Shown here piece by piece: positions 7,788 through 14,901 of a DNA stretch of 36,397 nucleotides. A model generated the notes under the pieces. The model searched no databases and was not told where the DNA came from. It saw only the letters and a list, made by a program, of their open reading frames with translations. Within the stretch, counting starts at the first letter, position 1; each line of letters begins with the position of its first letter. This stretch comes from Pseudomonadota bacterium (GTDB lineage: Bacteria; Myxococcota_A; UBA796; GCA-2862545), in assembly GCA_947475315.1 (NCBI GenBank), contig CANJMY010000032.1, forward strand, positions 1 through 36,397. Reading direction: 5' to 3'. A program made the position numbers and the translations under genes.

Positions 7788-8659
7788 CCGAGCAGACCCA
7801 ACGCCTCGAGCAGCGCGCGCGGCGACGGGCCCGAGTAGCTGGCCAGCGGCAAGCGCGGCTCAGGCCGACACAGGCCCAGCTCGGCCATCGCGGCCTTGCA
7901 CGGCACAGGGTTGGAGTCCGTGAACAGGAAGCCGATCAGCGGCCAGAGGTCCATGAGGATGCGACGGGCCTCGGCGAGCTCGCCTCCGACGAACGCGTCG
8001 TAGATGGCGACCGTGTGCTTGGGCGCCACGTTGCTGACCACCGAGATGCAGCCCGTGCCGCCCTGCGCCAGCAGGCCCAGGAACGAGAAGTCGTCGCCCG
8101 ACAGGATGGGGCGCTGCGTGGCGGCCATCACGTCCGTGCCGTAGCGAAGGTCGCCCGTGGCTTCCTTCACGCTGACCACGCCCGCGATGTCCGACAGCTC
8201 GGCCAGCAGCTTGGCGGGGAGCGTCTGCGCGGTGCGGCCAGGCACATGGTAGAGCACGAGCGGAAGCCCCACCGCCGCCACGGCGCGCACATGCGCGCGC
8301 AGGCCGTCCGGGTTGGGCTTGTTGTAGAACGGGAACACCATCAGGCCCGCGTCGGCGCCCAGGCGCTGCGCCCGCTCTGCGTTCTTCACGGTGGCACGGG
8401 TGCTGTTGGACCCGATGCCCGCCGTGACGGGGATCTGGCCGTCGGCCGCGGTCAGCGCGATCTGCAGGAGCGTGTCCTGCTCGTCCTCAGACAGCGTGGG
8501 CGTCTCGCCGGTGGTGCCGCAAGGGACCAAGCCGTGGATGCCCGCCGTGATCTGACGCTCGCAGAGCGCCTCGAACGCAGGGAGGTCAAGCTCGCCGTCC
8601 GCAAGAAACGGGGTGACGAGCGCCGTGTGGATGCCGTGCGTGGGGAGCCTGGGTGCCAT
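7784..8659 (-). CDS. dapA: 4-hydroxy-tetrahydrodipicolinate synthase DapA
   Basis: DapA condenses pyruvate with aspartate semialdehyde, the committed step to diaminopimelate and lysine. The 291-residue TIM-barrel protein carries the pyruvate-binding GTTGETPTLS (48-57), the catalytic triad members Thr50 and Tyr137 (in LYHVPGRT, with Arg142), and the Schiff-base Lys165 in VVSVKEATGD. It is the middle gene of a barrel protein-dapA-dapB run: its ATG shares one base with the upstream stop (TGATG), and its own stop overlaps dapB by 4 nt. Nothing unusual is seen. Confidence 0.97.
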   Translation of the reverse strand: MAPRLPTHGIHTALVTPFLADGELDLPAFEALCERQITAGIHGLVPCGTTGETPTLSEDEQDTLLQIALTAADGQIPVTAGIGSNSTRATVKNAERAQRLGADAGLMVFPFYNKPNPDGLRAHVRAVAAVGLPLVLYHVPGRTAQTLPAKLLAELSDIAGVVSVKEATGDLRYGTDVMAATQRPILSGDDFSFLGLLAQGGTGCISVVSNVAPKHTVAIYDAFVGGELAEARRILMDLWPLIGFLFTDSNPVPCKAAMAELGLCRPEPRLPLASYSGPSPRALLEALGLLG

Positions 8660-10023
8660 CAGAACTTGATGCGTGCCATCAGCTGGCCGCCGAACACCGG
8701 GGCCTTGAAGCCCTGGAAGGTGTCGTCGGTGTAGTTGCGGTAGAGCGTGCCCGGGATGAACGTCGCGAACGTGCCCGACAGCTCGACGTGGTCGATGCCG
8801 CTGTAGTGCAGGCCTGCGTCAATCTCGAAGCCGTAGGAGCGACGGTCCGGCGTCTTCTGGGCGGTGGGCACCTTGGCGGTGCGCGCGGCCAGGAACGAGA
8901 CGTCGGCGAAGAAGCCCGGCAGGATCTGGTAGGAGACCTTGGGCTTGAGGAACATCACGTTGCTGACCGAGTCACCCGTCAGCGTGGCCGCGTAGGAGCG
9001 GTCCTCACCCGGCACGGACGACTGGAGCACCGGCATGGGCTGCTCGAACATCACGATGCCCAGGTTGTAGTCCCGGTCGAACGTGAAGGTGCGGAGCTTG
9101 GTGTCGGTGTTGTCGCCGTCGCCGGTGGCCACACCCGCTTCAACGTGCGCCTCGACCTTGTCGGTCTTGACGCTCAGGTCGAGCACGGAGCCGATGCCCA
9201 ACGACTTCACGCCGTTGATGCCGCCTTCCAGATCACCGCTGCCTGCCTGCACCGCGACCTCGCCGGCCACGCCAACGATGCCCAGGTGGATGTCGAACGC
9301 GGCGTCCGCCGTGAACAGGTTGAACTTGGTGTCCGCGCCCGTGCTGCGCTTGTACTGCAGCTGCGCGCCGCCCGTGATGCGCTCGCTGCGGTACGCGCCC
9401 GCCAGCGAGAACGCCGTGGTGTCGTCGGTCTGATTGATCAGGCCCTCCGCGTCCACGTCGGCCGCGGCCTGGATCCAGATGCCCTGGAAGGTGTGCTCCC
9501 AGGAGATGCGGTCGGCGCTGTCGCCGTAGTCGGCCAGGGTGCCCAGGCCGTCGTTCTGCCAGAGGCCGAGGCCCCAGTGCAGCGGCTGGCGGCCGAACTT
9601 GAACGTGCCGATCTTGGTGTGGAACTCACCCCAGACCCGCTGCAGCGTCAGGTTGGACAGCGCGCTGCTGGAGTCCGCGCCGTCGACCGGCGGGACCAGG
9701 TCATCCGTGAAGATGGTGGGCACCGCGACCTGCGTGACCGGGTCGATCCAGGACTGGGGCTTGTTGCCCCACACCACGCCGTCGAGGCCGCGGATGTCGG
9801 CGAAGAGCGCGACCTTGTCCGTGACGAAGAACTTGGGGCGCAGCCACAGGCGGTGCTGCACGTACCAGGTCAGGCCTTCGTTGGCGTCGATCGTCCGATC
9901 CAGGGACAGCGTGTCAAACAGCCGCCCCCGCATCTGGTAGAAGCCATCAAATTGGACCTCGGCCGCGTTCGCGTCGGCGAAGCACAGCGAAGACATCAAC
10001 AGAGCGAACTGAAACGGCTTCAC
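8659..10023 (-). CDS. Outer-membrane beta-barrel (porin-like) protein
   Basis: The product has 454 residues and reads from a GTG at 10023. It begins with a signal peptide (MKPFQFALLMSSLCFADANA then AEV). The mature chain is rich in alternating aromatic/polar strands (FDGFYQMRGRLF, WYVQHRLWLRPKFFV, FHTKIGTFKFGRQPLHWGLG) and ends in Phe (GGQLMARIKF), the usual C-terminal signal for BAM-assembled barrels. Lengths and strand pattern fit a large porin or transport barrel, but I cannot name the subfamily or substrate. An internal ATG at 9996 is possible but would cut the signal peptide. It directly precedes dapA with one base of overlap, an unusual partner for lysine genes. Confidence 0.85.
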   Translation of the reverse strand: MKPFQFALLMSSLCFADANAAEVQFDGFYQMRGRLFDTLSLDRTIDANEGLTWYVQHRLWLRPKFFVTDKVALFADIRGLDGVVWGNKPQSWIDPVTQVAVPTIFTDDLVPPVDGADSSSALSNLTLQRVWGEFHTKIGTFKFGRQPLHWGLGLWQNDGLGTLADYGDSADRISWEHTFQGIWIQAAADVDAEGLINQTDDTTAFSLAGAYRSERITGGAQLQYKRSTGADTKFNLFTADAAFDIHLGIVGVAGEVAVQAGSGDLEGGINGVKSLGIGSVLDLSVKTDKVEAHVEAGVATGDGDNTDTKLRTFTFDRDYNLGIVMFEQPMPVLQSSVPGEDRSYAATLTGDSVSNVMFLKPKVSYQILPGFFADVSFLAARTAKVPTAQKTPDRRSYGFEIDAGLHYSGIDHVELSGTFATFIPGTLYRNYTDDTFQGFKAPVFGGQLMARIKF

Positions 10024-10053
10024 CGGAAGGGCCCCCCGGGGCGCGAACGTGCG

Positions 10054-10059
10054 GGTCTA
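10054..10059 (-). promoter_or_regulatory. Candidate -10 element TAGACC
   Basis: On the minus strand TAGACC lies 30 nt upstream of the GTG start of the barrel protein, in the 95-nt gap below the DUF493 gene. It is identical to the element upstream of sbcD. Confidence 0.3.
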
Positions 10060-10118
10060 TCCCGGCACCACCCTGCGGCAACCGCATGCGCCCGCACCGG
10101 ACCGATCGCTCACCAAGG

Positions 10119-10400
10119 TCAGAGCGACATGACCACGGCGTCGATCTTGGAGATCACCTCGTACATGCCCAGGACGTGGTGGGCTTGCCCGACGCGAACC
10201 CGAATCCGGACCGCGATCCACTTGCCCCCCGACGACGGCTTCTCCTCCACGTGCTCCACCACACAGTGCTCGTCGCACCACTCGGAGATCGCGGTGACGA
10301 CGGTGGTCTGTCCGCCGGGCTTCACGATGACCCGGAGCGTGAAGGGGCCCGGGAATTCATGGGTGTCCGCCAGCAGGGCGAGCATCTGCTCTCGTTCCAT
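10119..10400 (-). CDS. DUF493 (YbeD-like) family protein
   Basis: The product has 93 residues. The ATG at 10400 has GGAGG six bases upstream and is preferred over a GTG at 10412. The sequence FPGPFTLRVIVKPGG near the N-terminus and KPSSGGKWIAVRIRVRV followed by LGMYEVISKIDAVVMSL at the end match the DUF493/YbeD family, small ferredoxin-like alpha-beta proteins. In Enterobacteria the relative lies beside lipoate genes, but its role is not settled. Here it is the first gene upstream of the barrel/dap run and diverges from pgi. Confidence 0.82.
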   Translation of the reverse strand: MEREQMLALLADTHEFPGPFTLRVIVKPGGQTTVVTAISEWCDEHCVVEHVEEKPSSGGKWIAVRIRVRVGQAHHVLGMYEVISKIDAVVMSL

Positions 10401-10418
10401 CACCACCTCCACTCCACT

Positions 10419-10424
10419 ACCCTA
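10419..10424 (-). promoter_or_regulatory. Candidate -10 element TAGGGT
   Basis: TAGGGT on minus lies 18 nt upstream of the DUF493 ATG, in the 89-nt divergent gap with pgi. It departs from the TAGnC pattern at the fifth base, so it is the weakest member. Confidence 0.22.
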
Positions 10425-10463
10425 TCCGACCCCCTGCCCCTTTGCGGGGCGCGCGTGTGCGGG

Positions 10464-10469
10464 TAGGCT
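10464..10469 (+). promoter_or_regulatory. Candidate -10 element TAGGCT
   Basis: TAGGCT lies 20 nt upstream of the pgi TTG start. A small CCCC/GGGG hairpin (around 10437-10449) sits between it and the divergent gene. Confidence 0.3.
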
Positions 10470-10489
10470 CACGCTGCGAGGGACTGACG

Positions 10490-12016
10490 TTGAATTGGCC
10501 GCCGCGTCTGCTGCTGTACCGCGACCACCTGCCGTGGTGCCTCGACGCCACGGGCGCGCGGCTCGACGAAGCGGCGTTCGACGCCTTGGACTGGCCGCGG
10601 GCGTTCGCCGAGATGGCGGAGCTGGAGGCCGGCGCGGTCGCCAACGCCTCCGAGAACCGGCAGGTTGGCCACTATTGGCTGCGCGCCCCCGAGCGCGCCC
10701 CGACCGTCGGCCTGGCCGCCGCCATCGGCGACGCCAACTTGGCCATGCGTGAGCTGCTCGACAAGATCCGCTCCGGCGCGGTCGGAAACGACGCGGGCGA
10801 GCCGTTCACCGACGTCGTGCACATCGGGATCGGTGGGTCCGCGCTCGGTCCGCAGATGCTGGTCGGCGCGCTCGGCACCACCGACGGCTTCCCGGTCCAC
10901 TTCCTCGACAACGCAGACCCGGACGGCATCCAGGCCACGCTCGCCACGCTCGGCGCCCGCCTTCGCACGGCCGTCATCGTCGTGGTCAGCAAGTCGGGCT
11001 CCACGCCGGAGCCAGGCCACGCGCTCAACCTGACCCGGGCCGCGCTCGCCTCGCTCGGGGTGACCGCTGCGCCCAACCTGATCGCCGTCACCACGCCCGA
11101 CAGCCCGCTCGACCGCACCGCGGCCGCCGAGGGCTGGCTGGCGCGCCTCCCGCTCTGGTCCTGGGTGGGTGGGCGCTGCTCGGCCTTGTCGGCCGCGGGC
11201 CTGATCACCGCCGAGCTGGCCGGCGTCGACAGCACGGCCGTGCTGTCGGGCGCGCGCGACATGGACGCCTGGACCCGCGACACCGACCCCTGGCTCAACC
11301 CCGCCGCCCTGTTCGCAGGCGTCGCGTGGATCGCCGGTCACGGCCGGGGCGACCGCGGCATGGTCGTGCTGCCCTATGCAGACCGGCTCGCGCCGTTGTC
11401 GGCCTTCATCCAGGCGCTGTTCATGGAGTCGCTGGGCAAGCACCAGGACCGCGACGGCCGCGTAGTGGAGCAGGGCCTGACCGTGCTCGGCCACAAGGGC
11501 AGCACCGACCAGCACGCGCTGGTCCAGCAGATCCGCGACGGTCGCGACGACTTCATGGCCCTGCTGGTCCAGGTGCTGGACCTCCGCGGCGACGGCACGC
11601 CCGCCGCGCTGGCCGCGGGCGATCAACTCCAGGGCTTCCTGCTCGGAACCCGCCGGGCGTTGGCCGAGCGCGCCCGTCCCGCGCTCGTGCTCACGGTCCC
11701 TTCGGTGGACGCGTACGCCCTGGGCGGGCTGGTCGCGCTGATCGAGCGCACGGTCGGGTTGTACGCCAGCCTGGCCAACCTCAACGCCTACGATCAGCCC
11801 GGCGTCGAGGCTGGCAAGCGAGCGGCCGACGCGCTGCTCGACCTCTCGTCGCGCATCCGCGGCAAGCTGGTGGCGGCGCCGGCCCATGTCGAGGCGCTGG
11901 CCGCAGCGTGTGACGCTGACCCCACCGATGTCCTCTACCTGCTCCGCCGTCTGGCGCTGACCGGTCGCTTGATCGTGGACGGCAGCCCGGTGACGGGGCT
12001 CTGGCGGCTCCGATGA
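10490..12016 (+). CDS. pgi: Glucose-6-phosphate isomerase
   Basis: The enzyme interconverts glucose-6-phosphate and fructose-6-phosphate in glycolysis and gluconeogenesis. The TTG at 10490 follows GAGGGA by six bases and gives a 508-residue protein, somewhat shorter than the E. coli enzyme. SIS-type phosphosugar motifs are present: HIGIGGSALGP (111-121) and VVVSKSGSTPEP. The catalytic blocks ESLGK, GHKGSTDQHALVQQIRDG (active-site His) and NAYDQPGVEAGKRAA (active-site Lys) are intact. The last 60 residues form a helix-rich tail (DVLYLLRRLALTGRL). The stop overlaps the next gene's ATG in ATGA. Confidence 0.95.
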   Translation: MNWPPRLLLYRDHLPWCLDATGARLDEAAFDALDWPRAFAEMAELEAGAVANASENRQVGHYWLRAPERAPTVGLAAAIGDANLAMRELLDKIRSGAVGNDAGEPFTDVVHIGIGGSALGPQMLVGALGTTDGFPVHFLDNADPDGIQATLATLGARLRTAVIVVVSKSGSTPEPGHALNLTRAALASLGVTAAPNLIAVTTPDSPLDRTAAAEGWLARLPLWSWVGGRCSALSAAGLITAELAGVDSTAVLSGARDMDAWTRDTDPWLNPAALFAGVAWIAGHGRGDRGMVVLPYADRLAPLSAFIQALFMESLGKHQDRDGRVVEQGLTVLGHKGSTDQHALVQQIRDGRDDFMALLVQVLDLRGDGTPAALAAGDQLQGFLLGTRRALAERARPALVLTVPSVDAYALGGLVALIERTVGLYASLANLNAYDQPGVEAGKRAADALLDLSSRIRGKLVAAPAHVEALAAACDADPTDVLYLLRRLALTGRLIVDGSPVTGLWRLR

Positions 12017-12657
12017 ACCGTGCCGTGCTCCTGCTCGTGGGCCTGACGGGCTGCGCCCTGCTCTCGGACGGCCCGCCGTCCGACGCCAAGGTTGAGGTGG
12101 GGCACACGCCGCAGGTGATCTCGCGACCGATCCTGCCCTTCACCTTGGGGGGGACCACGGACCCCGTGCCCAAGCCCGTGGTCGGCCCCGGCCAGTGCCG
12201 GATGATCGACGGCGGCGGCCCCACCCGCGACGGCTGTGTCACCGACGAGGTGCGCTGCGGCGACACCGTGATCGGCGCGACGCGCGGCGGCGTCCAGCGC
12301 TACGACACGGCGTTCTACCGTCGCAATTTCTGCTGGCCAGACACCGTCAGCCACGACAGCGGCGACGAGCGAGTCTACAAGCTCAAGCTGCCCCCGGGCG
12401 ACATGCGGGTGGTCGTCACGCTCGACACGCCCTGCGCCGACCTGGACGTGGCCGTCATGTGGCTCAACGGCGACACCTGCCCGTCGCCCGAGTCGGTGCT
12501 GCCTCGCTGCGAGATGGCCCGGTCGGATGGCACCACGCGCGAGCGCGTCGAGTTCGCCAGCCAGCGCGGCGGCGAGTGGTGGGTCTTGGTCGAGGGCAAG
12601 GCCGCCGACGAGGGCGTGTTCGGCCTGTCGGTGCAGTGCTTCGACGGCCTGCACTGA
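12013..12657 (+). CDS. Lipoprotein with PPC-like domain
   Basis: The product has 214 residues. MNRAVLLLVGLTGC is a standard lipobox with Cys14 lipidated. The C-terminal half (about 90-212) reads as a beta-sandwich: YKLKLPPGDMRVVVTLDTPCADLDVAVMWLNG, then RERVEFASQRGGEWWVLVEG. This resembles the bacterial pre-peptidase C-terminal (PPC) domain, a calcium- or carbohydrate-associated fold. Cysteines occur in pairs, suggesting disulfides. It is coupled to pgi by a 4-nt overlap, which looks like genome packing rather than shared function. Its TGA abuts the stop of the convergent gene (TGATCA). Confidence 0.78.
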   Translation: MNRAVLLLVGLTGCALLSDGPPSDAKVEVGHTPQVISRPILPFTLGGTTDPVPKPVVGPGQCRMIDGGGPTRDGCVTDEVRCGDTVIGATRGGVQRYDTAFYRRNFCWPDTVSHDSGDERVYKLKLPPGDMRVVVTLDTPCADLDVAVMWLNGDTCPSPESVLPRCEMARSDGTTRERVEFASQRGGEWWVLVEGKAADEGVFGLSVQCFDGLH

Positions 12658-13773
12658 TCAGCGCGCCGGCACCGTCACGACGGTCGACGAAAGCTTGCGG
12701 GCGGGCCCGCCGTCGTCGGGCTTGAACCAGACCTCGGCCGTGCCGGTGAAGCCCGGCCCCTGCGGCGCCGGGAACGCGCTCTGCATGTAGAACCCCCGGG
12801 TCGGGTCGGACGAGAAGCCCACGCGCTCCCGCGTGCCCGCGCCCACCGCCGCGTCGTTCCACGGGCCACGGTCGCTGACCAGCCGCACCCAGGTCCAGCC
12901 CGGCACCCCGGGGTTCACGCGCGCGCGCAGGTCGAGCGTGCCTGCCGACGGCGCGGTCACCAGCACCACCCCAGGCGCAGCTGGCTCGGCGGCGGGCACG
13001 CGCGCCGCGGCGCCGCCCTCACGGGCAAAGTACGCGGCTGCGCCCACCACCGTCATGATGGTCTGCTGCGCTTGCACCAACCCGGCCGACGTGTGGGGCC
13101 GGTCCACCGCGCCGCCCGCCTCAAACAGATCGACGGCCACGCCCGGGCTCTCGATCGACATCGCCGAGGCGTGCAGGCCGCGCATCGCCGGGTCGGCCAT
13201 CACCCATGACGTCATCCGCGCCTTCCCTATCCCCGGCGGCAGATGCTTCACGTACGGCGAGGTCAGCCACCTGGACGTCGGGTCCCACGCGCCAGCGCGC
13301 ACGTCCACGCGCCACGTCGCGCCATCTGCGGACCGGTGGTACCCGCTGCGCGGCACGGACCAGCCCGCGCCGTCGGCCACGCGAAGGTAGGCGATCATCG
13401 CGCCATCTTCCTCGGTCACGCGCCAGCGCGGGTCTGCGGCGAACACCTCGAAGAGCGACTTCTGGATCGGCAGCGTGACGGCGTCGAACGGCGTGCGATC
13501 AAAGATCAGGTCGAACGTGATCTGATGACGGCTCATCGTCGTCAGGTCGAGCGCCAAGTCCACGCCCATCAGGTCCGGGCGGACCAGCTGCGCCTCGAGC
13601 GGCGACAGCAGCGACGGCAGGGTCGGCTCGGCCTGGGCGACCGCGACAGGCGGAGCCGACGTCACCGCCACCGACGGACGCGCGCTTCGGCCCGCCCACG
13701 CGGGCTGCGGCCCGACGAGGGCGATCAGCGCCACGACCTGCATCAGCCTGTTGGACACCGGGCCCCCCGCCAT
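12658..13773 (-). CDS. Secreted protein of unknown family
   Basis: The product has about 371 residues from the ATG at 13773. Starts at 13785 (ATG), 13758 (GTG, with GGGGGG upstream) and 13743 (ATG) are also in frame and keep the signal peptide NRLMQVVALIALVGPQPAWA. The mature N-terminus is Pro/Ala-rich. A central domain with a conserved-looking RHQITFDLIFDRTPFDAV and several Trp-rich strands follows, and the C-terminal 110 residues look like a beta-sandwich (LDLRARVNPGVPGWTWVRLV, GFTGTAEVWFKPDDGG). I recognise no family. The start is uncertain by up to 14 codons. It lies 105 nt downstream of the epimerase gene. Confidence 0.7.
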   Translation of the reverse strand: MAGGPVSNRLMQVVALIALVGPQPAWAGRSARPSVAVTSAPPVAVAQAEPTLPSLLSPLEAQLVRPDLMGVDLALDLTTMSRHQITFDLIFDRTPFDAVTLPIQKSLFEVFAADPRWRVTEEDGAMIAYLRVADGAGWSVPRSGYHRSADGATWRVDVRAGAWDPTSRWLTSPYVKHLPPGIGKARMTSWVMADPAMRGLHASAMSIESPGVAVDLFEAGGAVDRPHTSAGLVQAQQTIMTVVGAAAYFAREGGAAARVPAAEPAAPGVVLVTAPSAGTLDLRARVNPGVPGWTWVRLVSDRGPWNDAAVGAGTRERVGFSSDPTRGFYMQSAFPAPQGPGFTGTAEVWFKPDDGGPARKLSSTVVTVPAR

Positions 13774-13878
13774 CACCTGGAACATACGCACGCCAATCGG
13801 CTCGACGATCCCATAGTTCAGCCCCGTCCGCACACTTCCCACCGATTCCTGACGTTTCAGTCCGGCGCCGTCCCCCGG

Positions 13879-14781
13879 TCACCAGGCGTGGTCGGAGAAA
13901 CCTCCCGCAAAAGCCTCGGCCAGACCTTCAGAGAGCGAGCGCGGCGCGAAGCCCAGGTCGCGCCGCGCCGCGGACGTGTCATAGATCACCGACACCGGAA
14001 GCGGCACCGGGATGACCACCGGGCCCTTGCCCGACGCGCGCTTCCAAGCGCGGCCCAGCTCGGTGAACGCGATCGGCTCGCCCGCCAGGTTGTACGACCG
14101 GCCAATCGACTCCGGACGCTGCCAGGCCGCCACCGCCGCCAGCGCCACGTCTGCGCCGTGCACGAGCGGCATCCGCGCCGTGGGGAGCGGCAAGATGGGC
14201 GAGCGCATGTAGCGCGCCATGGTCGGCAGGAACTGGCGGTCGCCCGACCCGTAGATGGCGCACGGCCGCAGGCAGGTCAGCTCCAGGCCCAGCTCCCCCG
14301 CCACGCGCCACGCCAGCTGCTCCGACAGCGCCTTGCTGACCGCGTAGGGCCGCGCCTTGCCCTTGTCCGCCATCGTCAGCTGCTCAGACCCCTCATGGTT
14401 GGTCCGTCCGACGCTCCGCCGGTACACCGCCGTCGAGCTGACATGCACGACGCGCCGCACGCCCGCCGCGTGGGCGGCCCGAAGCACGTTCTCTGTGCCC
14501 TGGATGTTGGGGACGGTGAACGCCTCCCAAGACTGGGCGCGGATGGTGTAGACGGCCGCGTTCGACACCACCACGTCCATGCCCGCAAACGCCCGGGTCA
14601 GCGCGTCTCGGTCGAGCAGGTCAGCGCTCGCCCAGTCGGCCACGGGCAGGCTGGTGCTGCTGGGCACGGTGCGAACGACCCCTCGGACCGTGGCCCCGCC
14701 GTCGGCAAACGCGCGAACCAGGTGCCCGCCCAGGAAGCCGGTCGCGCCGGTGATCGCGATCCTGACATGCCCCTTATCCAT
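13879..14781 (-). CDS. NAD(P)-dependent epimerase/dehydratase (extended SDR)
   Basis: The product has 300 residues with the Rossmann motif GATGFLG (12-18), the NAA segment (VVSNAAVY near 73) and the catalytic set Ser116, Tyr146 and Lys150 (YAVSK). Later blocks (LRPCAIYGSGDRQFLP, NLAGEPIAFTEL) match the branch that includes 3-beta-hydroxysteroid dehydrogenase-like and NDP-sugar epimerase-like enzymes. The substrate cannot be read from sequence. GGGAGGG lies just upstream of the ATG. The divergent gap (120 nt) to the M2 lipoprotein contains TAGCGC 25 nt upstream of this start. Confidence 0.88.
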   Translation of the reverse strand: MDKGHVRIAITGATGFLGGHLVRAFADGGATVRGVVRTVPSSTSLPVADWASADLLDRDALTRAFAGMDVVVSNAAVYTIRAQSWEAFTVPNIQGTENVLRAAHAAGVRRVVHVSSTAVYRRSVGRTNHEGSEQLTMADKGKARPYAVSKALSEQLAWRVAGELGLELTCLRPCAIYGSGDRQFLPTMARYMRSPILPLPTARMPLVHGADVALAAVAAWQRPESIGRSYNLAGEPIAFTELGRAWKRASGKGPVVIPVPLPVSVIYDTSAARRDLGFAPRSLSEGLAEAFAGGFSDHAW

Positions 14782-14901
14782 CGGCCCTCCCGCAAGTCTC
14801 GCCGCCGCGCTAACTCCGATCCCGACGCACGCCTTGCGTTTTGCGACCGGTTCGGGCCATCATGGCGCCCGCCGGACCGCCTGCCCCCTCGGAGAGCCCC
14901 C

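Noticed and set aside
8653-10480. Long plus frame opposite the barrel protein gene
   Set aside because: No recognisable features. The minus frame has a signal peptide and barrel strands.
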